From contig NZ_AZEC01000015.1 in the NCBI RefSeq assembly GCF_001435585.1, forward strand, positions 1 to 61,275: a stretch of DNA of 61,275 nt, read 5' to 3'. The notes beneath the pieces are model-generated. The model did no database searches, was not told the origin of the DNA, and saw nothing but the letters and a program-made list of their open reading frames with translations. The stretch is from Schleiferilactobacillus perolens DSM 12744. Its GTDB lineage: Bacteria; Bacillota; Bacilli; Lactobacillales; Lactobacillaceae. Of the stretch, positions 42,258 to 50,950 are shown in pieces (the first letter of the stretch is position 1; each line of letters opens with the position of its first letter). The position numbers and the translations under genes are program-made.

Positions 42258-42413
42258 GGAATAAACCTCCTAAATAATAATGAGCGAGCTGGTCTCGATA
42301 ATTTTTGCCGAAAGCAACTCAAAAATCACGATCCATTGAATACAGGTGATGCCAATACAAAGCTGCTAATTAAAGTATACACTTTTGCACTCTGGGAACG
42401 CTCTAAATTTCCG

Positions 42414-42905
42414 TTAATCTGCCCGCTGGTTACCAGAATAAGTGAGGGCGACGTGTAAAATGGTGACGGCATAAGGACCGTTTGGTGCATCCACAGTCAC
42501 TGTGTCACCAGGTTTGTGATCGAGCAAGGCGGCACCTAGCGGGGATGCTTGAGAAATCTTTTGCGCGTCTAAATCCGCTTCCGGTTTACCGACAATATGG
42601 TAGGTATCCACATCATCGTCATCTGTAAATCGAATCTCCACGGTCTTACCGATTTCCACCACCGGCGTATCACTGGGGGTCACAATATCGGCGTAACGCC
42701 GCTGTTTACCCAGATAACGCAGACGGGATTCCAAATGGCGCAAGTCCCGTTTGGCGGCGGAGTACTCCGCATTTTCGGACAGATCCCCCAGTGCCCGGGC
42801 TTCCTGCAAAGCTTTGATCAATCCCGGCCGTTTTTTCTTCAAGGCTTCAATCTCATCACCCAGCGCATCAAAACCATGCTGGGTCATCTGCTCGTAGTAC
42901 ACCAT
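42414..42905 (-). CDS. GreA-type transcript cleavage factor (paralogue)
   Basis: A 163-residue GreA/GreB-family protein that rescues backtracked RNA polymerase. The N-terminal coiled coil (about 5-78) carries the acidic tip LGDLSENAEYSAAK, whose Asp and Glu drive RNA cleavage, so it should be active. The C-terminal FKBP-like domain follows (QKISQASPLGAALLDHKPGDTV). A TTG at 42911 would add two residues, but GGAGGAG spaces better to the ATG at 42905. Because this locus lacks the usual greA neighbours, it may be a second copy; that is inference. Confidence 0.88.
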   Translation of the reverse strand: MVYYEQMTQHGFDALGDEIEALKKKRPGLIKALQEARALGDLSENAEYSAAKRDLRHLESRLRYLGKQRRYADIVTPSDTPVVEIGKTVEIRFTDDDDVDTYHIVGKPEADLDAQKISQASPLGAALLDHKPGDTVTVDAPNGPYAVTILHVALTYSGNQRAD

Positions 42906-42979
42906 CCCCAAAACTCCTCCTCTGAATTTCCTACCTGGAATGTATTACAATTGACATGATTGGTCAATGGAGGTAGCAC

Positions 42980-43108
42980 ATGCCATATCGAATTGGTGTT
43001 GATTGGGGCAGTGCTCAGTGCCAGGTCGTCACCGTTGCGCTGGGCGATACTACCGGTATGTACGGTACGGCGCAATTGGCGCGGAATGCAGAAAGGAAGT
43101 TTCAATAG
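42980..43108 (+). CDS. 42-codon ORF with kinase/ATPase-like N-terminal motif
   Basis: ATG at 42980 is preceded by TGGAGGT at ideal spacing, and the frame runs 42 codons to TAG at 43106, just before the next gene's ATG. The peptide begins MPYRIGVDWGSAQCQVVTVALGD, which looks like the first strand-turn-strand (phosphate-1 loop) of FGGY or actin-like kinases. It may be a remnant of a lost kinase gene or a translated leader coupled to the downstream gene. The peptide is too short to be a working kinase. Confidence 0.5.
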   Translation: MPYRIGVDWGSAQCQVVTVALGDTTGMYGTAQLARNAERKFQ

Positions 43109-43109
43109 A

Positions 43110-43919
43110 ATGAAAATCGGTATGATTGAAAACGGGCCTGTGGCGGTCACAGAAAAGGATGGGCAGTTTCAAGTCGTCCCCATTGAAGGGGCTGACACGG
43201 TGATGCAGGCTTGGGCCGCCGGCGAACAGCGCCTCGATTTTGGTAATCCGCGGCCGTTGGTACCGCAAGAATTAGTGTGTCCCATCCCGGAAGCCCGGCA
43301 GGTTTTTGCGATTGGCATGAATTATGCGGATCACACCAAGGAACTGCATGTGACAGCGCCTAAAGCACCCAGTGTCTTCACCAAGTTTCCATCCTCACTC
43401 ACGGGGCCGAACGTGACGGTGGCCCACCATGGGGAAAAGACAGACTGGGAATCCGAATTGGTCGTCGTGATCGGTCAGGGCGGTCGGGACATCACCGAGA
43501 GCGATGCGGCTAATCACATTGCTGGTTACATGGTGGGGCAAGACTTGTCTGATCGTACGGTCCAATTTCTCAATGATCCCGCTCAATTCTCCTTGGCTAA
43601 ATCCTTTGCGGGATATGGTCCTATCGGTCCGTGGCTGACCACGGCTGATGAAATGCCTAATTTAGACAAGCAGACAGTCACTACCATGGTAAATGGTCAG
43701 TTAATGCAGGAATCAACGTTAGGCCATTTGATTTTCTCGCCGGCGGCATTAGTGGCATATTTATCCAGTATTGTGGCATTATATCCAGGTGACCTGATTT
43801 TCACTGGCACGCCCAGCGGCACCGGTGTCGGCCATGATCCCCAGATTTTCCTCCAAGCCGGGGATAAAATTGTCAGTGCCATTACCGGTCTTGGCAGCCT
43901 CCACATCACAATGAGCTAA
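43110..43919 (+). CDS. Fumarylacetoacetate hydrolase family protein
   Basis: A 269-residue FAH-fold enzyme (hydrolase, isomerase or oxaloacetate decarboxylase types share this fold). It has FAIGMNYADHTKEL, the metal-binding Glu pair in TDWESELVVVIG, Asp in GYMVGQDLSDR, and the conserved GDLIFTGTPSGTGVG. The ATG at 43110 follows AGAAAGGAAG; the frame is open upstream to 42960 without reason to extend. It sits 1 bp after the 42-codon ORF and 18 bp before the HAD gene. The substrate is not readable. Confidence 0.88.
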   Translation: MKIGMIENGPVAVTEKDGQFQVVPIEGADTVMQAWAAGEQRLDFGNPRPLVPQELVCPIPEARQVFAIGMNYADHTKELHVTAPKAPSVFTKFPSSLTGPNVTVAHHGEKTDWESELVVVIGQGGRDITESDAANHIAGYMVGQDLSDRTVQFLNDPAQFSLAKSFAGYGPIGPWLTTADEMPNLDKQTVTTMVNGQLMQESTLGHLIFSPAALVAYLSSIVALYPGDLIFTGTPSGTGVGHDPQIFLQAGDKIVSAITGLGSLHITMS

Positions 43920-43937
43920 TAGAAAGTAGGAACAAAT

Positions 43938-44630
43938 TTGACATATCGCTTTTTACTATTCGACATCGACGATACGTTGCTGGACTTCAAGGCGGGTGAA
44001 ATGAAGAGTCTTGGGGAAATGTTCACCGAACTGCACATTCCCACTTCGCCAGTATTAGAGGAAACCTATCTGCGCATCAATCAATCCCTGTGGCAGCAAT
44101 ATGAAAAAGGCGAGATCAGTCGCGAGGACATTTTTCACCGCCGGTTTGTTAAAACCTTTAAGCGCATGGACATTGATGCAGATGGTTTGTTGGCAGAACG
44201 GGTTTATCACCAAAAATTAGACCAGCAGGCCGTGGTGATTCCCCGGGTCACCGAAACATTGGCGGCATTGCAGGATTATGAACTGTACATCGTCTCCAAC
44301 GGTGTCGAAGCTGCCCAATTAAGCCGGCTGCGCAAGAGCGGGTTGTTCCAATATTTCCGGGATATTTTCGTCTCCGATACTGTCGGTACGCCCAAACCCA
44401 CCAAGGCCTTCTTCACCTATGTGGCCCAGCACATTCCCCACTTTGATCGTCACCAAGCCATGATCATCGGCGATTCACTGACTTCAGACATCCAAGGCGG
44501 CATCAACGCCAAAATCGACACCGTCTGGTACAACCCCCACTTCACTCCCAACCGCAGCCACATCAAGCCGACTTATCAGTTGGCAGAGATCAATGACTTG
44601 ACGGCTTTACTATTGGCTAACCAAGACTAA
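43938..44630 (+). CDS. YjjG-type HAD nucleotidase
   Basis: A 230-residue HAD hydrolase resembling YjjG/YfnB pyrimidine nucleotidases. Motif I is LLFDIDDTLLDF, motif II YIVSNGVE, and the metal loop IIGDSLTSDIQGGINA, with a helical cap of type C1. The start codon is TTG at 43938 after AGTAGGAAC. It follows the FAH gene by 18 bp, probably in one transcript. House-cleaning removal of noncanonical nucleotides is the usual role of this subfamily. Confidence 0.85.
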   Translation: MTYRFLLFDIDDTLLDFKAGEMKSLGEMFTELHIPTSPVLEETYLRINQSLWQQYEKGEISREDIFHRRFVKTFKRMDIDADGLLAERVYHQKLDQQAVVIPRVTETLAALQDYELYIVSNGVEAAQLSRLRKSGLFQYFRDIFVSDTVGTPKPTKAFFTYVAQHIPHFDRHQAMIIGDSLTSDIQGGINAKIDTVWYNPHFTPNRSHIKPTYQLAEINDLTALLLANQD

Positions 44631-44657
44631 TAGGGGCTGGGACAAAGTGATGGATGT

Positions 44658-44867
44658 AGTGCCAATGTGGAGCAATCGTAGGCTGAAATGGGCTCAGCTG
44701 TGGAAACCACACCGCGCGCGGTTTTTGCGCGCGGATGTGGTTAGGCGTGTTTGAGACCGCGGTCTTTGCGGGCTCAAACCGCCGTCACAGCTAGCTTCGC
44801 CTGCGGCTACGCACTAGCTGCGCGTCGCCACCCATTTCAGCCGGAGATTGCGGAACTTTGGCACGGC
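44658..44867 (+). repeat. Structured repeat element, copy E
   Basis: A 210-nt copy between the HAD gene and the Opu operon. Ends: AGTGCCAATGTGGAGC and AACTTTGGCACGGC. Stems: GGCTGAAATGGGCT with ACCCATTTCAGCC; GCTGTG with CACAGC; hairpin CACACCGCGCGC...GCGCGCGGATGTG; hairpin GTTTGAGACCGCG...GCGGGCTCAAAC; and an extra hairpin around CTAGCTTCGCC...GCACTAGC as in copy B. GGGGCTGGGACAAA, a motif seen between genes in other Firmicutes, lies just before it at 44634. Confidence 0.85.
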
Positions 44868-44926
44868 CGTATATCTAGCGCAACGTTTGACCGGTTCGCT
44901 AAAATGGGAATTAGGAGGATTACAAT

Positions 44927-46450
44927 ATGGACATCATCTCGACCCTAATGAACCGCAAAAGCCAGCTCCTCAGCGCCATCGGCCAACACCTCGGCATCTC
45001 TGTCGTGGCCTTACTCATTGCGATGCTCATCGCCATGCCATTGGCCTTCTGGGCGGTGCGGCGCAAACGGGTGGCGGCCGTCATGCTCCAAATCGCCGGT
45101 ATTCTCCAAACCATCCCTTCACTCGCGCTACTGGGCCTATTGATCCCCCTGGTGGGAATCGGTACTACCCCGGCAGTCATCGCTTTAGTGATTTACGCGC
45201 TGTTGCCAATTTTTCAAAATACGTATATCGGCATCACGGGCATTGACCCGGCGCTGGAAGAGGCGGCGGATGCGTTTGGCATGGGCCGCTGGCGAAAGCT
45301 GTGGAAAGTGGAGCTGCCCATTGCTGCACCCACGATCATCGGCGGTATCCGCACGGCCCTCGTGCTGATCATTGGCACCGCGACCCTGGCTGCGTTGATT
45401 GGCGCAGGCGGGTTGGGGTCATTCATTTTGCTGGGGATCGACCGCAATGATATGAACTTAATTGTCATTGGTGCGGTCTTCTCGGCGTTATTGGCGATCA
45501 TCCTGTCTGCGCTCATCTCCTGGTTAGCCAAGCAGCGCTGGCAGTGGACCGCTGGCTTGCTGGCACTGCTTATCATTGGAGTGGGCGGCAACCAAGTGTT
45601 GGCTCAGGTGAACCAGCCCGAGACCGTGACCATTGCCGGTAAATTGGGCAGCGAACCGGACATCCTGATCAATATGTATAAACAATTGATCGAACAAGAT
45701 GATCCCCATATCCGCGTCCAGCTCAAGTCGAATTTTGGGAAAACGTCTTTTCTCTTTAACGCTTTGAAGAGCCGCGATATCGATATCTATCCAGAATTTA
45801 CCGGCACCGTACTGGAGACTCTGGTCAAAAAAGATGAGTCGGCGGATAAATTGTCTGCTCGTCAGACATACGAAGCGGCGCGTCGGGCTCTGGCCAAACA
45901 AGATCAAATGACCTACCTGGCCCCCATGCAGTATCAGAATACATACGGATTAGCGGTTAAACGTACGTTTGCCAAACAGCATCAGCTGACCACGATCAGT
46001 GATCTCAGCAGTGTTCAAGATCAATTATCCGGCGGCTTTACGCTGGAGTTCATTGATCGAGATGATGGTTTCCGGGGGATCAAGAAGTTGTATGGGCTGA
46101 ATTTTCCGACCCATTCCTTTGAGCCGTCGCTGCGATATACCGCGATTCGGAACAACAAAGTAAATATTGTGGATGTCTATTCCACGGACAGTGAAATTGT
46201 TCAAAATAAATTGCAGGTCTTGCGCGACGACAAACATTTATTCCCGCCTTATCAAGGGGCGCCGTTGATGCGGACGGCTTTTGCCAAGGATCATCCAGAC
46301 ATTGTGCGCAGCTTAAACAAACTGGCGGGGAAAATTACGGATGCACAAATGCAGCAAATGAATTATGCAGTGAATGTACGCAAACAGTCGCCCGCCAAGG
46401 TGGCCCGCCAGTATTTGCAGACCCATGATTTATTGAAGGAGGCGGACTGA
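44927..46450 (+). CDS. Fused permease/substrate-binding protein, OpuB/EgtU type
   Basis: A 507-residue ABC importer component. The N-terminal part (about 1-215) has six membrane segments with the permease loop EEAADAFGMGRWRKLWKVELPIA. The C-terminal part (about 225-507) is an OpuAC-type binding domain (ITIAGKLGSEPDILINMY, NFGKTSFLFNALKS, IDIYPEFTGT). The fusion occurs in compatible-solute and bile-related transporters and in the ergothioneine importer EgtU. GGAGG precedes the ATG. It forms an operon with the ATPase (1-bp gap) and a disulfide reductase, which makes a thiol or thione substrate worth considering. Confidence 0.88.
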   Translation: MDIISTLMNRKSQLLSAIGQHLGISVVALLIAMLIAMPLAFWAVRRKRVAAVMLQIAGILQTIPSLALLGLLIPLVGIGTTPAVIALVIYALLPIFQNTYIGITGIDPALEEAADAFGMGRWRKLWKVELPIAAPTIIGGIRTALVLIIGTATLAALIGAGGLGSFILLGIDRNDMNLIVIGAVFSALLAIILSALISWLAKQRWQWTAGLLALLIIGVGGNQVLAQVNQPETVTIAGKLGSEPDILINMYKQLIEQDDPHIRVQLKSNFGKTSFLFNALKSRDIDIYPEFTGTVLETLVKKDESADKLSARQTYEAARRALAKQDQMTYLAPMQYQNTYGLAVKRTFAKQHQLTTISDLSSVQDQLSGGFTLEFIDRDDGFRGIKKLYGLNFPTHSFEPSLRYTAIRNNKVNIVDVYSTDSEIVQNKLQVLRDDKHLFPPYQGAPLMRTAFAKDHPDIVRSLNKLAGKITDAQMQQMNYAVNVRKQSPAKVARQYLQTHDLLKEAD

Positions 46451-46451
46451 C

Positions 46452-47447
46452 ATGGTGGAGAACGAAAGAATTGCAGTTCAGTTCAATCATGTGCAAAAAG
46501 AGTTTGCCGACCAAATGGTGCTCACGGATCTGAATCTCACCATTCCTGCCGATGAAATCTTCGTCTTGGTTGGGCCTTCCGGTTCGGGTAAAACCACCAC
46601 TTTAAAGATGATCAACCGCTTGGAAGATCCTTCCGCCGGAGAAATTACCTATTTTGGCCGACCGGTGGCGGATTATCCGCTGCAAGAGCTGCGCTGGTCC
46701 ATTGGCTACGTGCTTCAGCATATTGCCCTTTTTCCGAATATGACAGTGGCCGAAAATATTGCGGTCATTCCAGAGATGAAGAAGATGACGAAGACTAAGA
46801 TCCAATCCCGGACGACGGAACTGCTGGCGGCTGTCGACTTGCCCGCTGCCGAGTATGCCCAGCGCTATCCCCATGAACTCTCCGGCGGGGAGGCTCAGCG
46901 GGTCGGTATTGTCCGGGCATTGGCGGCCGATCCCGGAATGATTCTGATGGATGAACCATTCAGCGCGCTGGACCCGTTATCTCGTAAACAGTTGCAGGAA
47001 TTGATCCTGCGGTTACAGGCCAAGTTACATAAGACGATCGTGTTTGTGACTCACGATATGCACGAGGCATTGAAAGTGGGGGACCGCATTGCCGTGATGC
47101 ACAATGGGGTGATTCACCAGGTGGGCACGCCGGCCGACATTCAGCAGCACCCGGCCACCAGTTTCATTGCCGACTTCTTTGCCGGCGCTGAAGTGGGCCA
47201 TGTGGTTTGGGCGGATACGCTGACTCAGGTGCTGGCCAGTGGTGTTTTGCCGCAGACGACCCAGGCACCCACCACCCAAATCACTGCCCATACCTCCGTG
47301 GCCGCCATTTCCCCCCGCCTGGGCAATGGAGAAACACTGGCGGTGAAAAATTCGTTGGACGGTCATACCTATCAGTTAGATGCGGCGGGTCTGTTGAAAT
47401 ATATTGTGGCGGTGCATACATCAAGTGATTCGGAAGGAGTGCATTAG
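46452..47447 (+). CDS. ABC importer ATPase, OpuA/ProV type
   Basis: A 331-residue ATPase. Walker A GPSGSGKTT, Q-loop VLQHIALFP, signature LSGGEAQR, Walker B MILMDEPFSALDP and switch His in FVTHDM are intact. The tail after about residue 240 is short (VAAISPRLGNGETLAVKN...), so the tandem CBS domains of osmoregulated OpuA are absent or reduced. That argues against ionic-strength gating. The start overlaps almost directly with the stop of the permease gene. Confidence 0.9.
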   Translation: MVENERIAVQFNHVQKEFADQMVLTDLNLTIPADEIFVLVGPSGSGKTTTLKMINRLEDPSAGEITYFGRPVADYPLQELRWSIGYVLQHIALFPNMTVAENIAVIPEMKKMTKTKIQSRTTELLAAVDLPAAEYAQRYPHELSGGEAQRVGIVRALAADPGMILMDEPFSALDPLSRKQLQELILRLQAKLHKTIVFVTHDMHEALKVGDRIAVMHNGVIHQVGTPADIQQHPATSFIADFFAGAEVGHVVWADTLTQVLASGVLPQTTQAPTTQITAHTSVAAISPRLGNGETLAVKNSLDGHTYQLDAAGLLKYIVAVHTSSDSEGVH

Positions 47448-47449
47448 TT

Positions 47450-48790
47450 ATGGCAGATAAGCAATTTGATACGATCATCATTGGCGGTGGTCCGGGAGGT
47501 TTAGCCGCTACGAGTTCATTGGCTGCCCACCAACGGGTATTGGTCGTGGAAAAAGATCTCTGGGGCGGGACCTGTCCTAACCGCGGCTGTGACCCGAAGA
47601 AGATGCTCTACGGTGTCGTGGAGAGCCGTGTCCAAGACCAACGATACGCCAAACACGGCCTGCAAGGCGCCGCCCAGATTGATTGGCCAGCCCTCATGGC
47701 ATTTAAACGGCGCTACACAGATAGCGTGCCCGCCGGTACTGAGAAAGGTTTGCAGAGTAGCGGGGTGACCACGGTCCACGGCGCGGCCCAATTCCAGGAT
47801 GCCCACACGATCACTGTGGGTGCGGTGCATTATACAGCCGCTAATATCATTTTGGCTACGGGCGCCCATGCCGCCAAGCCTGATATTCCGGGGGCCGAAT
47901 TACTGGGCACCAGTACCGACTTCCTGGATATGGACACGCTCCCGCAGACCATGGCCTTCATTGGCGGCGGCTATGTGGCCGTGGAATTAGCCAACATTGC
48001 CGCCAATGCGGGTGCCACAGTGCATCTTATCCAGCACAACCAGCACTTATTACGGGCGTTCCCAGAAGCGTACACCCAGCGTTTGGCGCAAATTATGGCC
48101 GATCGCGGGATTATCTTCCATTGGGATACTAGCGTGGCCCAAGTGAGTACCGCACCGGCGGGCATCACATTGCACTTTACCGACGGCCAGTCGCTCACAG
48201 TGACCAAAGCCTTCAGTGCCATGGGTCGGCCGGCTAATACAACCGACATGAATCTGGCAGAAATTGGGGTCGAGACGACTAAGGGCGGTATCGTGGTGAA
48301 CGACCACTTGCAAACCGCGCAATCTCACATCTGGGCAATCGGTGATGCAGTGGCTAAAAAGCAGCCGAAATTGACACCCGTGGCCAGCTTCGAAGGGCGT
48401 TACGTCGCTGGAAACATCCTGCAGACGACCACTGCGCCGATTCAGTATCCCGTTGTCCCCCATGTGGTGTTTGCCAGCCCGGAACTGGGCCAGGTCGGGG
48501 TCACCGTGGCAGCAGCTAAACAGGCTCCCGATCGGTATACGGTTGAGGAACAGGATCTTAGTCACTGGTACACGTATAATCGGATTCAGGACAAAACAGC
48601 CCGCGTGACGACGGTGACGGATAAGACGACAAAGCGGCTGGTGGGCGCAGTGGTGCTGGCCGTGGCGGGGGAAGAGCTGCTGAACTATCTCAGCATCCTG
48701 ATTCACCAGCAGGCCCCGGCCAGTGTCTTGCAGCAATGGATTCCGGTTTATCCCAGCGTGGCCAGTGATTTATCGTATATGTATCATTAA
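47450..48790 (+). CDS. FAD/NAD-dependent disulfide reductase
   Basis: A 446-residue class I pyridine nucleotide-disulfide oxidoreductase (glutathione reductase-like). FAD site IIIGGGPGGLAA at 9-20, redox disulfide GGTCPNRGC (Cys42, Cys47), second GxGxxG-like FIGGGYVAVELA, and the C-terminal FAD motif HIWAIGDA. The C-terminal interface domain ends VYPSVASDLSYMYH; the base normally in HPT of glutathione reductase is not seen, so the thiol substrate may differ. GGAAGGAG overlaps the 3' end of the ATPase gene. It is the last gene of the operon. Confidence 0.88.
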   Translation: MADKQFDTIIIGGGPGGLAATSSLAAHQRVLVVEKDLWGGTCPNRGCDPKKMLYGVVESRVQDQRYAKHGLQGAAQIDWPALMAFKRRYTDSVPAGTEKGLQSSGVTTVHGAAQFQDAHTITVGAVHYTAANIILATGAHAAKPDIPGAELLGTSTDFLDMDTLPQTMAFIGGGYVAVELANIAANAGATVHLIQHNQHLLRAFPEAYTQRLAQIMADRGIIFHWDTSVAQVSTAPAGITLHFTDGQSLTVTKAFSAMGRPANTTDMNLAEIGVETTKGGIVVNDHLQTAQSHIWAIGDAVAKKQPKLTPVASFEGRYVAGNILQTTTAPIQYPVVPHVVFASPELGQVGVTVAAAKQAPDRYTVEEQDLSHWYTYNRIQDKTARVTTVTDKTTKRLVGAVVLAVAGEELLNYLSILIHQQAPASVLQQWIPVYPSVASDLSYMYH

Positions 48791-48810
48791 TTGCAGGATT
48801 CAATACGGAT

Positions 48811-48842
48811 GAGACTTGGACTTTTGCCTGGGTCTCTTTTTA
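48811..48842 (+). terminator. Terminator of the importer-reductase operon
   Basis: GAGAC pairs with GTCTC around an inner imperfect stem, then five T. Confidence 0.65.
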
Positions 48843-48957
48843 ATATGACGGTTACTTCATTTATTTTTTTTAGCATTCTGATTGAGACAGCCCGCGCATT
48901 TTGATCATCAGCGCCACCGCCAAATAAGCACGTAGTTAAAGTTGGCCCATTAAATTA

Positions 48958-48986
48958 TTGACAGATAAGAAACTAAGCATTACATT
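48958..48986 (+). promoter_or_regulatory. Promoter of the first ABC-2 cluster
   Basis: TTGACA (48958-48963) and TACATT (48981-48986) with 17 bp between, about 85 bp before the first gene. Confidence 0.7.
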
Positions 48987-49070
48987 TTGATTAACGTGGT
49001 GTGAGGTATTTCTGCATACACGATAACCGTCAATTTATGTTCGATTGTCCAATCCAGCGAGGTGATTCAC

Positions 49071-49757
49071 ATGCTCACAGTCACAGATCTGTCTTTCTCA
49101 TTTAAACACCACCCAATTTTTGACCACCTGAATTTTTCAATTCATGATGGCGAATTAGTGGGTCTGGTTGCACCTAATGGGACAGGAAAAACTACTTTGC
49201 TACGGCTGCTGTGCGGCCTCTTGCTTACTGCGGCAGACACCTTGGTGTTAAACGATATTAAATTATACCAGCACCGCACCAAGTACCTGAAACAGTTGTT
49301 CTTCCTGGAAAACTCCAATCAACTTTATTCTGAACTCACCGTTGCGGACCACTTAACCTACGTCAAAGCAATGTGGCGTTCCCAGATCGACATTGCTAGT
49401 GTCATTGACGAACTGGAAATGCGCGACTATTACAAGAAGAAGATCAAGACACTATCACTCGGCATGAAGCAGCATGTCTTATTAGCCATGTACATTATTA
49501 GTGACGCGCAAACCCTGTTTATCGATGAACCGTTAAACGGTCTGGACCCCACCAGCATTCAACAATTTGAACATATTTTTCTGCAGTTGAAGAACGCCGG
49601 TAAAAGCATGGTCATTTCCTCTCATCAAATGGACAGCGTTGGTCGTGTCAGCGATCGTGTTTTTTTCCTGAAAGATCAACAGATTATTGACGTTAAAAAT
49701 ACCGGCCAAGACATGCTGACTATTTACAATCAAACATTCTTGAAGGCAGGCGATTGA
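49071..49757 (+). CDS. ABC exporter ATPase
   Basis: A 228-residue ATPase with Walker A APNGTGKTT near residue 37, signature TLSLGMKQHVLLA (LSLGM in place of LSGGQ), Walker B TLFIDEPLNGLDP and switch His ISSHQM. This pattern fits ABC-2 exporters such as those for antimicrobial peptides. The ATG at 49071 follows GAGGTGA; a GTG at 49062 lies within the ribosome site. It starts a four-gene unit with three permeases. Confidence 0.88.
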   Translation: MLTVTDLSFSFKHHPIFDHLNFSIHDGELVGLVAPNGTGKTTLLRLLCGLLLTAADTLVLNDIKLYQHRTKYLKQLFFLENSNQLYSELTVADHLTYVKAMWRSQIDIASVIDELEMRDYYKKKIKTLSLGMKQHVLLAMYIISDAQTLFIDEPLNGLDPTSIQQFEHIFLQLKNAGKSMVISSHQMDSVGRVSDRVFFLKDQQIIDVKNTGQDMLTIYNQTFLKAGD

Positions 49758-49758
49758 G

Positions 49759-50937
49759 ATGCTGGCCCAATATCAAATCGATCTCAAACGCCATTTTTTG
49801 TCGGCCACCAATATTGTCGTTTATGCCGCATTAGTCATTCTTATGCTGGGCACTTTCTTTGCGCAAACAGGGAAGCCCAATACGACTCAAGCCGGATTGT
49901 ATAGTGACTATGCGGCTTCTGGTGATGCCTTATCCAATGAAATCATTGCGTTGCGCAAGCAGAAATACCGGACCGCTAGTGAAAATGAGCGGCTTGCCCA
50001 AAAAGTGAAGGAGCGTTCTTACTTCGACCAAATCATCATGACTGCGAGTGCCGGTCCGGCCACGGATGTCGATCAGCTCAATACGGTACTGCTTAACTAC
50101 GCAAAATACACCCAGCGTGTCACTGCTGCAGATCCCCATATTCGCCTGCAATTAATTAAGTATACGGGGGAATCGCTAGACCGTTCATTGCTGGGACGTA
50201 CCAAAGAAGTGACTTTTTACAACTACTTGCTGAAACATCATATTCGTGAGATCCCCGTCGGCGCGATCCACGCACCAGCAACGAACTACCTCACATATGC
50301 CTTTTTGTATCATATATCGCCATTTCTGATTATCGCTGTCTTCTTAGTGGCAATGGCTGAACTTTTTACTTTGGATAAACGCGAGGAGAACATTAATTTC
50401 ACCAATATCTTACCCATCAGTAAATTCAAAGTACTGTTGACCCGTGTACTGGTATCCTTGACGCTTTATATCCCAATATTCCTGGCTGCAGTCCTCAGTG
50501 TCTTTGTAGTGACCGGGCTGCACAACGGCTGGGGCGCTTGGGATTATCCATTAGTCTATTCTCTTGATGGGAAGCACGCACTGATTATGACGCTTGCCCA
50601 ATTTATGCTCCGATTCATTGGCCTGATTTTCACGATTCTGCTATTTTTTATTGTCTTAAATACGGCTACCAGTCTTTTTTGGCCGACAATCGGAACGAAC
50701 TTCATCATTGCGGGTGCTGTATTATTAACTGGTTTGCCCGCAGTGATTGCGCAATCAGCTGTTGGTTCAATCGCAAAGTTTCTACCTTCTGCGTATTTTA
50801 ATTACGCGGCATTGATTCTGCATCAAACAAGCTGGCCCACACTGGGATATTTTGGTGGTATTGCTGTCCTGCTAAGCTGGGCTATTTTTCTTCTGATCGG
50901 CACCTTTGGGGTGGTGCATCACCGGCAATTATTGTAA
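49759..50937 (+). CDS. ABC-2-type permease 1 of first cluster
   Basis: A 392-residue membrane protein. One segment at about residues 17-35, an outside domain of about 150 residues rich in charged helices, then five segments in the C-terminal half. It starts 1 bp after the ATPase stop, so it is coupled. Its sequence is not obviously similar to the next two permeases apart from topology. Substrate unknown; bacteriocin or peptide export and self-protection are the usual roles of such units in lactobacilli. Confidence 0.8.
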   Translation: MLAQYQIDLKRHFLSATNIVVYAALVILMLGTFFAQTGKPNTTQAGLYSDYAASGDALSNEIIALRKQKYRTASENERLAQKVKERSYFDQIIMTASAGPATDVDQLNTVLLNYAKYTQRVTAADPHIRLQLIKYTGESLDRSLLGRTKEVTFYNYLLKHHIREIPVGAIHAPATNYLTYAFLYHISPFLIIAVFLVAMAELFTLDKREENINFTNILPISKFKVLLTRVLVSLTLYIPIFLAAVLSVFVVTGLHNGWGAWDYPLVYSLDGKHALIMTLAQFMLRFIGLIFTILLFFIVLNTATSLFWPTIGTNFIIAGAVLLTGLPAVIAQSAVGSIAKFLPSAYFNYAALILHQTSWPTLGYFGGIAVLLSWAIFLLIGTFGVVHHRQLL

Positions 50938-50950
50938 GGAGGGGTGGAAG

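Noticed and set aside
12722-44867. The dispersed elements as ordinary rho-independent terminators
   Set aside because: Copies B and C sit beside separate terminators or promoters, most copies lack a T run, and the conserved branched interior is far larger than a terminator needs.
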